Positions 32,011 through 41,146 of a stretch of 43,995 nt of DNA are shown here, in pieces. The DNA is taken from assembly GCA_025964625.1 (NCBI GenBank), contig JAOPYL010000315.1:1-43995 (forward strand), read 5' to 3'. Under the pieces are notes generated by a model, which made no database searches, was not told the origin of the DNA, and saw only the letters and a program-made list of their open reading frames with translations. How positions within the stretch are numbered: the first letter of the stretch is position 1; each line of letters starts with the position of its first letter. Made by a program: the position numbers and the translations under genes. This DNA is from Actinoallomurus sp. Lineage in GTDB: Bacteria > Actinomycetota > Actinomycetes > Streptosporangiales > Streptosporangiaceae.

Positions 32011-32963
32011 GGGGCGTGCCGGCGCGCGGCCGCCCGCGCGCCGGGGAGAAGGCGCGGCTCACGGACCGCGAGGGGTTCCTGGCCTGGGCCTTCCTGCTGC
32101 CTTCGGTCGTCTACCTGACGGCGCTGGTCGCGGCGCCGTTCTGCCTGACGGTCGCGTTCGCGTTCTCGGACGCGAACAGCGCCGCTCCGTCGTACCGCTT
32201 CGCCGGGCTGCGCAACTTCCGGGCGATCTTCCGCGACGACGTCTTCTGGCGCGCCCTCGGCGACACGCTGGCCCTCACCGGCCTGTCGATGGCGCTGGTC
32301 GTGTTCTTCGGCATGATCCTCGCGAACGTCCTACTCGCCGACTTCCGCGGCAAGTGGCCGGTGCGCCTCCTCGTGCTGCTGCCGTGGACGACACCCGTGG
32401 CGCTGTCGGCGATCTCCTGGCGGTGGCTGCTCGACTCGGCGTACTCGCCGGTGGACCCCATCCTGCGGGACGCCGGCGTGCTGCACGGCGGCGCGTCGTT
32501 GCTCGGGCGGCCGCCTCTGGCGACGGCCTCGGTCGTCGCGGTGCACGTCTGGCGACTGACGCCGCTCGCCGCCGTCATCCTGATGGCCGGGCTGGCCGCC
32601 ATCCCGCGCGACGTCGGCGAGGCCGCCCGCCTCGACGGAGCGGGCTTTTGGCGGCGCCTGTTCGGCGTCACGATCCCGCTGACGCTGCCGGTGATCGTGG
32701 TGGCCGCGGTGTTCGGGGCGGCCGTCACGTTCGCCGACATGGCCGTGGTGCGCGTGCTGACCGGCGGCGGGCCCGGAGCGTCCACCCAGGTGCTGCCCGC
32801 GCTGGCGTACCACCGAGGCGTCGAGGACGGCGACATGGGGCAGGGCGCCGCGATCGCGCTGTTCCTGTTCCCGCTGCTGCTCGCCGGGGTGATCGGCGTG
32901 CTCCGCGCCGTACGACGCCCGGAGGACGCCAACGACGGCGAAGCGGATGGGGAGGAACCGTGA
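32007..32963 (+). CDS. MalF-type ABC importer permease
   Basis: 318-aa inner-membrane permease with six predicted spans, beginning with FLAWAFLLPSVVYLTALVAA. The cytoplasmic EAA loop that contacts the ATPase is EAARLDGAGFWRRLFGVTIP at about 207-226. The GGGPGASTQVLP segment after it is typical of MalF/UgpA-like subunits. GTG 32007 overlaps the ATPase gene by 4 nt, and its stop overlaps the next permease start, so the three are one operon. Substrate unknown. Confidence 0.92.
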
Positions 32964-33850
32964 ACGGCGTGGCCGCGCGGACCAGGGCGCGGGAGCTGGA
33001 CCGGCAGCGCCGGTGGTCCGTGGTACGCCACGTCGTGGCGCGAGCGGCGGTCTACGCCGTGGCGGCGGGCGCGGCGCTGGTGTGCGCGGCGCCCTTCCTG
33101 TGGGGTCTGGTCACCGCGTTCGTGCACGACCGCGGCGGCCCGGGCGCGAGCGGCGGGCCGATCAGGACCGGCCGGGCGCCGACGGCGGAACATGTGCGTT
33201 TCCTGTTCCGCTCCACGCCGTTCCCGGCGTTCGTGGTGAACACGCTGATCGTCGGCTCCCTCGTCGCGGTCGTCACCCTGGCGCTGGCGCTGCCGGCGGC
33301 ATATGCGCTGGCCCGGCTCAACCGGTCCTGGGGCACGCCGGCGAGGATGGCGATCCTGCTGGTGTACCTGGTGCCGCCGTCGCTGCTGTTCCTGTCGTTC
33401 TCACGGATCGTGGCGACGCTGGGGCTGGCGGACTCCTTCTGGGCGCTGGTCCTGGTCTACCCGACGGTCACCGTGCCGGTGTCGGTCTGGCTGCTCACCG
33501 GGTTCCTGAAGGCGGTCCCGGTGGACATCGAGGAGCAGGCGATGGTGGACGGCCACAGCCGCCTCGGCGCGTTCGCGCGGGTGGTCGCGCCGCTCGTGTT
33601 CCCGGGGGTCGTGGCGGTCGTCGTGCTGGCGTTCACGCTGTCCGCCGGGGAGTTCGCGTACGCGCTGACGTTCGTGTGGTCGAACGCGCGGATGCCGGTG
33701 AGCACCGGGATGCCCGCGCGGCTGGGGAACGGCGACCCGTTGCTGTGGCAGTCGATGCAGGGCGGGGCGGTGTTCGTGGCGGTCCCGCTCGCGATGGCGG
33801 CCAACCTCTTCCTGGATCGGTTCGTCGCCGGCGTCACGCCGCACCGCTGA
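32960..33850 (+). CDS. MalG-type ABC importer permease
   Basis: 296-aa partner permease of the CUT1 family. Spans begin at AVYAVAAGAALVCAAPFLWG; FVVNTLIVGSLVAVVTLALA and ARMAILLVYLVPPSLLFLSF are typical MalG-like helices. The EAA loop is EEQAMVDGHSRLGAFARVVA. GTG 32960 overlaps the upstream gene by 4 nt with ggagga just before. The extracellular loop between spans 1 and 2 is Gly-rich. No gene for a lipoprotein binding component follows: the next gene is a PEBP protein 175 bp on. Confidence 0.92.
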   Translation: MNGVAARTRARELDRQRRWSVVRHVVARAAVYAVAAGAALVCAAPFLWGLVTAFVHDRGGPGASGGPIRTGRAPTAEHVRFLFRSTPFPAFVVNTLIVGSLVAVVTLALALPAAYALARLNRSWGTPARMAILLVYLVPPSLLFLSFSRIVATLGLADSFWALVLVYPTVTVPVSVWLLTGFLKAVPVDIEEQAMVDGHSRLGAFARVVAPLVFPGVVAVVVLAFTLSAGEFAYALTFVWSNARMPVSTGMPARLGNGDPLLWQSMQGGAVFVAVPLAMAANLFLDRFVAGVTPHR

Positions 33851-34024
33851 GCCGCAACCGCCGGGGGGCTGGCACAGCGTGCGCGCGTGGCGTCCCGGCG
33901 GCGACCTCAGGCGGGTGCCGCGCGCCCCGTCCTGATAGGACTGTAGGAGCGTCCGCGGCCGGCCGCCGGTCCGGCGTGCCGCCGCCGGGCGCTCCAGAAC
34001 AACCCGCGATCCCAGGAGGTTGCC

Positions 34025-34558
34025 ATGGTGGGCAGGCCGCCGCTTCCCCACGAGTTTCTCCCCAAGGTCGAGCCGTTCACGGTGACCAGCGACGACGTCA
34101 CGGACGGGGAGCGCCTGTCCGACGCCCAGGTCTTCAATGACTGGGGTTTCAGCGGCGGGAACGTGTCGCCCCACCTCCGCTGGGAGGGTTTCCCGCCAGA
34201 GACGAAGAGCTTCGCGGTCACCTGCTATGACCCCGACGCGCCCACTGGGAGCGGCTTCTGGCACTGGGTGCTGTTCGACATTCCGGCGTCGGTCACCGAA
34301 CTGCCGGCCGGGGCGGGCGGCGGCGACTTCGCGGGCCTGCCGGAGGGCGCGGTGCACGCTCGCAACGACTACGGCAGCAAGGAGTTCGGCGGCGCCGCGC
34401 CGCCGCCCGGCGACCCGCACCGGTACGTCTTCACCGTGCACGCCCTCGACACCGACAGTCTCGGCCTGTCCGACGACACCGCGCCGGCCGTCGTCGGCTT
34501 CAACATCACGGCCCACACGCTGGGCCGTGCGCAGATCGTGCCGGAGTACGCCAGCTGA
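34025..34558 (+). CDS. YbhB/YbcL-family PEBP protein
   Basis: 177-aa phosphatidylethanolamine-binding-protein-like protein. It has the ligand-site motif [20 protein letters not shown] and the second block [15 protein letters not shown], plus FGGAAPP between them. Bacterial PEBPs are cytosolic or periplasmic with poorly known roles (protease or kinase inhibition by analogy). There is no signal peptide. ATG 34025 follows caggaggt. It stands alone, with a strong hairpin 19 bp after its stop. Confidence 0.94.
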   Translation: MVGRPPLPHEFLPKVEPFTVTSDDVTDGERLSDAQVFNDWGFSGGNVSPHLRWEGFPPETKSFAVTCYDPDAPTGSGFWHWVLFDIPASVTELPAGAGGGDFAGLPEGAVHARNDYGSKEFGGAAPPPGDPHRYVFTVHALDTDSLGLSDDTAPAVVGFNITAHTLGRAQIVPEYAS

Positions 34559-34576
34559 CCGTGGCTCTCCGACGGC

Positions 34577-34606
34577 CGGAGGGGGCCCGTGCGTGGGCCC
34601 CCTCCG
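34577..34606. terminator. 12-bp perfect hairpin terminator
   Basis: CGGAGGGGGCCC (34577-34588) pairs perfectly with GGGCCCCCTCCG (34595-34606) over a 6-nt loop, right after the PEBP stop and facing the convergent aminomutase-like gene. Very stable; probably bidirectional. Confidence 0.75.
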
Positions 34607-34886
34607 CCGGTGGCGAAGGGGCGACGCACCCGGAAACGTTGCCGGGGCCGCACCCGCACAGGCACGACCCCGGAACCAAGCCCCGCCAGCGCACCCCGCG
34701 GGACATGTGACGCACGGACCGCCGACCCCGGCCCCGTTGGTCACGTCCTGGACCCCCGGGGACGCCGGCCGCCGCCACGTCACGGACCGGGCCGCCGTTC
34801 ACACGGTTTCAGCCCGGGTCACTTCATGATGGTCCGTGCCGCCATCGTTTCGCTTCGAGTCCGCTATCGGTGCGTCCGGTGCGGGG
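34607..34886. other. Non-coding gap after the terminator
   Basis: 280 bp between the hairpin and the stop of the radical SAM gene. No coding-like frame, repeat or RNA gene was recognised. Confidence 0.4.
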
Positions 34887-36263
34887 TCAGACCGACGGGT
34901 CGGCCGCCACGACGTCGTGCGCGGAGGTGTCCCCACCCATGACGATGCCCTGGAAGGGGAACCGGTCGCCGAAGGCCGGCTTGAGGTCGGTCAGCCACAC
35001 CGCCTCCGGGTCGTACTTGGCGAAGAACGGCTTGTTCACGAACTCCGGGTCCCGGCACTGGATGAAGTGCAGCACGAAGAGTTTCTCGCCGCCGATCTCG
35101 ACGACTCCGTCGACGCACACCTTGCCCGGCGTCGCCGACATGGAAGGCCCGCGGACCGTACGGCAGAGCCCGGAGACGTTCTTGTAGGCGTCGCGGAACA
35201 CCTCGTAGGCGCGCGCCAGCGGCACCGCGAAGTAGTCCTGCGGGCCCGTGTCACGCTCGACGAACATGTAGTAGGGGACCATGCCCATGCGCAGCTGGCG
35301 CCGCCACATGGTCTCCCAGGTCTCCGGCGTGTCGTTGATCGTGCGGATCAGCGGCGCCTGCGTGCGGACGATCGCGCCGGTGTCGCGGATGCGGCGGACC
35401 GCCTCGGACACCATCGCGGGCTCGAGTTCGCGCGGATGGGTGAAGTGGGCCATGAAGGCGAGGGTCTTGCCCGCCTGGCCGACCCGCTCGAACAGGCGCA
35501 GAGTGTCGTCGGCGTCCGGGTCGGTGACCCACCGTTGCGGCCAGTACGCGAGGGCCTTCGTGCCGATCCGGATGGACTCCAGCTGCTCGACCTCGAGCAG
35601 CGGCTCGATGTAGCGCCGCAGCACCGGCTCACCCATGATCATGGGGTCGCCGCCGGTGAGGAGGATGCTGGTCACCTCGGGGTGCGCGGACAGATAGCGC
35701 TTGAGGCCTTCGATGTCGTCGGCGGCCATCTTGAGATCGGGCTCGCCCACGAACTGCGCCCAGCGGAAGCAGTACGTGCAGTAGGCGTGACAGGTCTGAC
35801 CCTGCTTCGGGAAGAAGAGCACCGTCTCGTCGTACTTGTGCTGCACGCCCGGCATCGGCTCCTCGCGGAAGCTCGGAATGTTGAGCTGCAGCTGGCCCGC
35901 CGGATGCGGGTTGAGCTTCATCCGCACCTGGTGGGCGAGCGCCTCGACCTCCGCCTTGGGCGCCTCGCGGCGCAGCAGTTCGGAGAGGCGCGCGACGTCC
36001 TCGGAGGGGAGCATGTCCTCCTGCGGGAAGACGAGCCGGTACATCGGGTCGTCCGGCGCCGCCGACCAGTCGATCAGCTCGTCGAGGACATAGCTGTTCG
36101 TACGGAACGGCAGGACCGCGGCAACGGCCCGGGTGCCCAGACGTTGCTCGGCGGTCAACCCGGCGCGTGCGGTCAGCTCGTCCAGGTGCTTCGCCGTGAA
36201 GGCGCGAAATCGGCGGCCGGTGGTTCGCACAGCGGCCGACGCCGCGTCGTTGACCAAAGTCAC
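34887..36263 (-). CDS. KamA-family radical SAM aminomutase (lysine 2,3-aminomutase-like)
   Basis: 458-aa radical SAM enzyme. The [4Fe-4S] motif CX3CX2C is CHAYCTYCFRWAQF (Cys158, 162, 165), preceded by the family segment DETVLFFPKQGQT and followed by ILLTGGDPMIM. The fold matches lysine/glutamate 2,3-aminomutases, which use PLP and SAM to move an amino group. The usual PLP-lysine stretch near the C-terminus (a GGGGK-like motif in clostridial KamA) is not seen; RGPSMSATPGKVCVDG (Lys381) may take its place. The substrate is uncertain: lysine by default. The protein is about 40 residues longer than classical KamA. GTG 36263 follows AAGGAG by 10 nt. No beta-lysine-using genes adjoin it. Confidence 0.88.
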   Translation of the reverse strand: MTLVNDAASAAVRTTGRRFRAFTAKHLDELTARAGLTAEQRLGTRAVAAVLPFRTNSYVLDELIDWSAAPDDPMYRLVFPQEDMLPSEDVARLSELLRREAPKAEVEALAHQVRMKLNPHPAGQLQLNIPSFREEPMPGVQHKYDETVLFFPKQGQTCHAYCTYCFRWAQFVGEPDLKMAADDIEGLKRYLSAHPEVTSILLTGGDPMIMGEPVLRRYIEPLLEVEQLESIRIGTKALAYWPQRWVTDPDADDTLRLFERVGQAGKTLAFMAHFTHPRELEPAMVSEAVRRIRDTGAIVRTQAPLIRTINDTPETWETMWRRQLRMGMVPYYMFVERDTGPQDYFAVPLARAYEVFRDAYKNVSGLCRTVRGPSMSATPGKVCVDGVVEIGGEKLFVLHFIQCRDPEFVNKPFFAKYDPEAVWLTDLKPAFGDRFPFQGIVMGGDTSAHDVVAADPSV

Positions 36264-36658
36264 GTTGGTGTTACTCCTTGGAATCGAGGGAAGGCGTGCG
36301 CTGCGCCGCACCCGGTCACGGCGTGACCTGCCGGGGCGGGCACTCGCTGTCGGGGTCGTGTCCTCCTTCACAATCGGCCGCGCTGCACGGGGCAGCACGT
36401 CACGCTCCCCGCCCCCATTGAACCCTTAACCAAACGTTTCTTACGAATCTGATACCCGCCAGGGCAGTTATCGATACCCAGGGCCGCACTCGCCGAACGC
36501 TCAACGTCACAGCGGCCTCAGCAGTGTCGGCTTCGACACGCGGAGAAATTGGTCATCCGCGGCAGCGGACGTACGACATACTGTGCGGGACAGATCCCGC
36601 TACGCGACAGAAGTCACTGTCACCCCGCAATGACGCTGGCGCCCCACGAGGAGAGGTC
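36264..36658. other. Divergent regulatory region with an AT-rich island
   Basis: 395 bp between two divergent genes. Around 36415-36490 the sequence is much less GC-rich and contains the palindrome AAACGTTT (36432-36439) and atcgat, with ttaacc and gaatctgatac nearby: a likely promoter/operator area. A gaaggagga ribosome-site-like run on the minus strand at about 36363-36371 is followed by no start codon. No gene seen. Confidence 0.45.
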
Positions 36659-37807
36659 GTGGGCAGACACCGCAAACGGCGCCGGGCGCCGCACCGGATG
36701 AGCCGCAGGATCGCGCTGGTCTCGGCCGGTCTGCTCATCCCCCTGACGGGCGGCGCCGTCGTATTCGCCGCCACCACTGACGCTGCTCGGCCTGCCGCAC
36801 ATTCATCCAGATCGCACGGGACATCCCGGCCTCCGGCAGCGGCCGCACACCCCGGTGCGCGCCCGCAGACCGCGACCGTGAGACCGGCCGCCTCCCCGAC
36901 GCCGGCCGGCCCGGCGCCTGCCACCCAGACCCCCGCGTCCCCGCCCGCCGGACCGCGGATCGGGTTCGCGCCCTACGCCGACGTGCTCGCCTGGCCTCCG
37001 CTGGACCTGCCGAAGACCGCCGGCACCACCCACGTCAAGGACTACACCCTGGGATTCGTGGCCGCCGGCGGTGGATGCTCGGCCGCCTGGGGCGGCCTGT
37101 CCCCGCTCGACGACCCGTTCGCGGAACGCCGGATCAAGGCCGTGCCGGGAAAGCTGATCGTCTCCTTCGGCGGCCCGCGCGGCACGGAACTCGCGCGAAG
37201 CTGCGGCAGCGTCGACGACCTGGCCAAGCAGTACCAGGCCGTGCTCGACGCGACGGACCCCGCCGGGATCGATTTCTTCCTGAACGAGGGCGCGCTGGCC
37301 GACGGCGCGTCGGTGGAGCGCCGCACCCAGGCGCTCGCCCGCCTGCAGGGCGAGCACACCGACCTCGGGGTGTCGATCACCCTTCCACTGCACCGGTCCG
37401 GCCTGTCGGGTGACGCGCTCGATGTGCTGCACTCCGCGGCCGATGGCGGCCTGCGGGTCTCAACCGTCAACCTCATCCCCGCCGACGGGGATGAGCAGTC
37501 CCTCATCTCCTCCGCCACCGCCGCACACGGCCAGCTCCAGCACCTGTACCACCAGAGCGACGCCCAGGTGTGGCAGCGCATGGGCGTCACGCCGGTCATC
37601 GGCATCGCCGCCGCCGGCACGGGGTTCCGGCCGGCCGACGCCGAGCAGCTCGTCGCCTGGGCGCAGGCCCGCGGTCTGGGCCGGCTGTCGATGTGGTCGG
37701 TCACCCGCGACACGCCCTGCACCCTCAACACCAGCACCGCGAACGACACCTGCAGCGGCCTGGACGAGGACGCCGGCGCGTTCTCAAAGATCTTCCAGCC
37801 CTTCTGA
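36659..37807 (+). CDS. Secreted GH18 chitinase-like protein with altered catalytic motif
   Basis: 382-aa exported protein. A basic N-terminus and membrane segment (RIALVSAGLLIPLTGGAVVF) form a signal or anchor, followed by a Pro/Ala/Thr-rich linker to about residue 100. The rest resembles actinobacterial GH18 chitinases of the type starting GFAPYADVLAWPP..., with YTLGFVAAGGGCSAAWGG, KLIVSFGGPRGTELA and GVSITLPL. The catalytic motif, normally DxxDxDxE (as VDFDIEG), reads GIDFFLNEGAL: the middle Asp is Phe and one residue separates the following Glu. Chitin hydrolysis is therefore doubtful; sugar binding is possible. GTG 36659 follows gaggagagg at 36648-36656. Confidence 0.82.
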   Translation: MGRHRKRRRAPHRMSRRIALVSAGLLIPLTGGAVVFAATTDAARPAAHSSRSHGTSRPPAAAAHPGARPQTATVRPAASPTPAGPAPATQTPASPPAGPRIGFAPYADVLAWPPLDLPKTAGTTHVKDYTLGFVAAGGGCSAAWGGLSPLDDPFAERRIKAVPGKLIVSFGGPRGTELARSCGSVDDLAKQYQAVLDATDPAGIDFFLNEGALADGASVERRTQALARLQGEHTDLGVSITLPLHRSGLSGDALDVLHSAADGGLRVSTVNLIPADGDEQSLISSATAAHGQLQHLYHQSDAQVWQRMGVTPVIGIAAAGTGFRPADAEQLVAWAQARGLGRLSMWSVTRDTPCTLNTSTANDTCSGLDEDAGAFSKIFQPF

Positions 37808-37913
37808 AACAGCGGAACATCGCGTTGTACGAGGTCACAGGCTTGAGGTAGTCGACTGCGACCACCCCCGGAGTACTTATGCTGGGACCAGTGGCGGGGG
37901 GAGCCGGAGGAAC

Positions 37914-38675
37914 GTGAAAGTGAGCTCGTCCAGGGGTTCGCGCGATCCGGGCACGGTGCCGGCATTCGTGCCGGTGCTGGCCGCCGTCGCGGGGATCACC
38001 TACGGCTCATGGATACTGCAGTTCGCCATCAACCCGCAGCTCGACCCGGTGAACGGCTACGTCAGCGAGCTGTCAGCCAGTGACCAGCCGTTTCACTACC
38101 TCTTCGCGGCCAGTGACTTCCTCTCCGGCCTTCTGACGATCATCGTCACGGGCGCCGTGCTGGTGCTGCTGCGGCCACGTGGCTGGGCACTGGCCGGCTG
38201 GCTGGCCCTGCTGGTCTTCGGCGTGTTCTCGATCGGCGACTCGCTGTTCGCGATGGACTGCGCGCCGAACTCCGACACCACCTGCGCGTTGCGCGAGCGC
38301 GCCGGGAAGGTGTCCTTCGCGCACCAGTTCCACACCGTGACGAGCGCATGCGTGGTCACGGCGGGCATCGTCAGCCTTCTCGCGCTCACCATCGCCGCCC
38401 GCCGGTTCCGCGGGTGGCCGGTGATCGCCCGCTGGAGCTGGCTGCTCATGGTGGCGGAGACGGCCACGGCCCTGGCGACACTGCCGCTGATGTACTTCGG
38501 CGTGCTGCTCGGCGTCATCGAGCGCGTCCAGGTGGCGGTGATCTCGCTGTGGCTGTTCGTCATCGCCGGTGAGCTGTACGCCGGCCGGCGGCACCGGACC
38601 CGGCCCTCCGCGCCCGTCAGGCGGACCAAGTCCGTACGGGACAGGACCCCGCGGGCGAAGGCCGCCAGCACGTGA
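37914..38675 (+). CDS. DUF998-like integral membrane protein
   Basis: 253-aa membrane protein with six predicted spans (starting FVPVLAAVAGITYGSWILQF) and the DUF998-like sequence VNGYVSELSASDQP after the first. A pair of cysteines (DCAPNSDTTCALRERAG) lies in the extracytoplasmic loop with the His pair AHQFHTVTS following. The C-terminal 30 residues are strongly basic. Function unknown. GTG 37914 follows ggagga. Its stop overlaps the hydrolase gene start by 4 nt (GTGA). Confidence 0.85.
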   Translation: MKVSSSRGSRDPGTVPAFVPVLAAVAGITYGSWILQFAINPQLDPVNGYVSELSASDQPFHYLFAASDFLSGLLTIIVTGAVLVLLRPRGWALAGWLALLVFGVFSIGDSLFAMDCAPNSDTTCALRERAGKVSFAHQFHTVTSACVVTAGIVSLLALTIAARRFRGWPVIARWSWLLMVAETATALATLPLMYFGVLLGVIERVQVAVISLWLFVIAGELYAGRRHRTRPSAPVRRTKSVRDRTPRAKAAST

Positions 38676-39514
38676 ACAGTCGCCTGCCCGGCGAGCTCAT
38701 CACCCTCGGCGGAGACCGCCTGCACGTCGTGTCCGAAGGGACGGGCGCACCTCCAGTGCTGCTGAGCGCCGGGCTGGGCGGCGCCTGGTTCGACTGGATC
38801 CCGGTGGCGGAGCGGCTCCGCGACCGGCACCGGGTGGTCAGCTTCGACCGGCCGGGACTCGGCGGCAGCCCGCCCGCGCGCAGATCCGATGGGCTGCGCG
38901 GGGAGGCGGACCGGCTGGCGGCGCTGGCCCGCTGGACGGGTTCCCCGGTGATCATGGTCGCCCATTCGCTCGCCGGGTTCCACGCCGAGGCGTTCGCCCG
39001 CCTGCACCCGGGCCTGGTCGGCGGGATGGTCCTCGTCGACCCGAGCGCCGAGCAGGACGATCCCCGGCACGCGAGGCTCCTGACCCGCCTCGCGCCACTG
39101 GCCCGCCTCGCCGGCAACGCGGTCGGCCTGGCCGGGATCCCGCGGCTGGCCGGGCCTCGGGTCCGTGGCATGGTCATGCGGATGATCACCGAGCGCGGTG
39201 ACGTGGCGCCACCGCACTTCGCACGGGCCGTCTACACCCGGGCGCACGTGCTCGGCACCCTGCTCGTCGAGCTGACCGAATACCGGCAGATGGCCGCCGA
39301 CCTCCTCGCCCTGCGCCGGTCCCGGCCGTTCCCGGACATCCCACTGCGGGTCATCACGGCGCTCGCAGACGTACGCGGCGACGGATGGGAGCGTACCCAC
39401 GCCACGCTCGCCGCGCTGAGCCCGCGCGGACGCCAGATGGTGCTGGCCGACACGGGGCACATGGTCCACATCGACCGGCCCGACGTGGTCGCCGAGGCGG
39501 TGCGGGACCTGTGA
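38672..39514 (+). CDS. Alpha/beta hydrolase
   Basis: 280-aa alpha/beta-fold hydrolase. An oxyanion-loop region (LSAGLGGAWFDWIPV) is present, the nucleophile elbow is VAHSLAGFHAEAFA (Ser about 91), an acid is likely around the ALADVRGD strand, and the catalytic His is in ADTGHMVHIDRPDVV. Substrate unknown. GTG 38672 and the GTGA overlaps on both sides place it in a three-gene operon with the DUF998-like membrane protein and a small secreted protein, which suggests a membrane-linked job. Confidence 0.92.
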   Translation: MNSRLPGELITLGGDRLHVVSEGTGAPPVLLSAGLGGAWFDWIPVAERLRDRHRVVSFDRPGLGGSPPARRSDGLRGEADRLAALARWTGSPVIMVAHSLAGFHAEAFARLHPGLVGGMVLVDPSAEQDDPRHARLLTRLAPLARLAGNAVGLAGIPRLAGPRVRGMVMRMITERGDVAPPHFARAVYTRAHVLGTLLVELTEYRQMAADLLALRRSRPFPDIPLRVITALADVRGDGWERTHATLAALSPRGRQMVLADTGHMVHIDRPDVVAEAVRDL

Positions 39515-39882
39515 AGCACGTCCTGCTGCTCGTCTCGCTGCTCACCCTGCTCGCGTCGCCGGCCTGCACCGACACGGCGCGCAAGGTGTCGGAGAGCTCG
39601 CTGCGCAACGCCACCGCCCGCGGCGCGACCGAGGAGATGCGCGGCCTCGGGTACACCATCAGGAAGGGCATGCGGTGCCGGACACTGTCGGCCGACACCA
39701 TGGCCGTCGTCCGGGTGCGATGCGTGGGCCGTACGACCCGGAATGAACCCGTGCGGGTGGACGGGGTGGCGTCCAACGCGGGCTCGGCTCACCCGACCCA
39801 GGAGTTCGTGATCACCGTCGGCGGCCGTGAGGTCGTCCGCACGTCCTGCCTCGGCCAGGGCTGCCGGGACCACGGCCGATGA
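39511..39882 (+). CDS. Small secreted protein, possible lipoprotein
   Basis: 123 aa beginning with a clear signal peptide MKHVLLLVSLLTLLASPAC. The Cys at 19 could be lipidated, but the lipobox (SPAC) is imperfect, so it may be cleaved by signal peptidase I instead. The mature part has four further cysteines? Three are evident (MRCRTL, VRCVGR and the tail TSCLGQGC with two). No family recognised. GTG 39511 overlaps the hydrolase stop by 4 nt; the operon likely ends here, 34 bp before plsX. Confidence 0.75.
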   Translation: MKHVLLLVSLLTLLASPACTDTARKVSESSLRNATARGATEEMRGLGYTIRKGMRCRTLSADTMAVVRVRCVGRTTRNEPVRVDGVASNAGSAHPTQEFVITVGGREVVRTSCLGQGCRDHGR

Positions 39883-39916
39883 GCGGGCGGACCGGCGGCA
39901 GCGGTACCTTTCGCGG

Positions 39917-41026
39917 ATGCAGCGTCGAACCGCCCGGCGAGGCGACGGCGTGAGCCGGCCCCCGGGCCCCGCCGAGGGCACCCGGATCATGGTGGACGCG
40001 ATGGGCGGCGACAACGCGCCGGACGAGGTGGTGGCCGGCGCGGTCGCCGCGGCGCGCGAGCACGGCGTCCGCGTCATCCTCGTCGGGCAGGCGCGCCGGA
40101 TCCGGGAGGCCCTGGCCGCCCAGGAGGCACTCGGCGAGATCCCGATCGTGCACGCCGAGGACGCCCTCACCAAGGACGAGGGCGCCCTGGCGGGCCTGCG
40201 CCGGCCGCGCTCGTCGGTGGCGGTCGCCTGCCGCCTGATCCGCCGGGGCCACGCGTCGGCACTGGTGTCGGCCGGATCGACCGGTGGCGTGGTGGCGACG
40301 TCACGGCTGCGGCTGCGCGGGCAGCCCGGTGTGATCCGGCCCGCGATCGCCGTGGTCCTGCCGACGCGCCCACGGCCGACCGTGCTGCTCGACGCGGGCG
40401 CCACCGCCGACGCCAAGCCGGAGATGCTCGTCCAGTTCGCCACACTCGGCACCGCGTACGCCCGGATCCGGCTGGGCGTCGAGTCGCCCCGCGTCGGGCT
40501 GCTGACGATCGGCGAGGAGTCCGGCAAGGGGAACAAGCTGACCCGCCGGGCACATGAGCTGCTGGCGGGTGACATGGAGGGCATCGATTTCGCGGGCAAC
40601 GTCGAGGGCGGCGACCTGCTGGCCGGCAAGGTCGACGTCGTGGTGACCGACGGCTTCACCGGCAACGTCGCGCTCAAGACGATCGAGGGCACGGTACGTC
40701 TGGTGGTCGGCGAGATGCGCGAGGCGGTCACCGCCAGCCGCACCGCCAAGGTCGGCGCGCTGCTGCAGCGACGGCGCCTGCGGCAGCTGCGCGACCGCCT
40801 GAACCCCGAGACGTACGGCGGTGGCGTGCTGCTGGGGCTGAACGGGACCGTCGTGATCGCCCACGGCGCGTCACGCGCGGCCGGGATCGCCGCGGCGTGC
40901 GTGCTCGCCCGCGACCTGGCCGACGGCCGGATCATCGAGCAGATCGGAGAGGGGATCGTGGCGACCCGCAGCCACTGGTTCATCCGGCGGTCCCACGGCG
41001 ACTCCGACGCGGAGGAGCCCTGCTGA
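39917..41026 (+). CDS. plsX: Phosphate acyltransferase PlsX
   Basis: 369-aa enzyme converting acyl-ACP to acyl-phosphate for phospholipid synthesis. Family landmarks are MVDAMGGDNAPDEVVAGAV, ALVSAGSTGGVVATSRL, VLLDAGATADAKPEMLVQFA, GLLTIGEESGKGN and VVTDGFTGNVALKTIEGTV. ATG 39917 is used because TACCTT (39905-39910) lies exactly 6 nt upstream, as for a leaderless gene. The protein is somewhat longer than usual at both ends. In most bacteria plsX sits with rpmF, fab genes or rnc; here none of those adjoin. Confidence 0.94.
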   Translation: MQRRTARRGDGVSRPPGPAEGTRIMVDAMGGDNAPDEVVAGAVAAAREHGVRVILVGQARRIREALAAQEALGEIPIVHAEDALTKDEGALAGLRRPRSSVAVACRLIRRGHASALVSAGSTGGVVATSRLRLRGQPGVIRPAIAVVLPTRPRPTVLLDAGATADAKPEMLVQFATLGTAYARIRLGVESPRVGLLTIGEESGKGNKLTRRAHELLAGDMEGIDFAGNVEGGDLLAGKVDVVVTDGFTGNVALKTIEGTVRLVVGEMREAVTASRTAKVGALLQRRRLRQLRDRLNPETYGGGVLLGLNGTVVIAHGASRAAGIAAACVLARDLADGRIIEQIGEGIVATRSHWFIRRSHGDSDAEEPC

Positions 41027-41146
41027 GCATCGGCCGCGTCCGGCCGGGGGCCGCCATGGATCTCACCACAATCGCGGCCCGGGGGGTTCCGCCGGGCGAG
41101 CGCAGCCGGTAAGCAGTACCTACACCCGCGGTATTGGAGGATCTCC

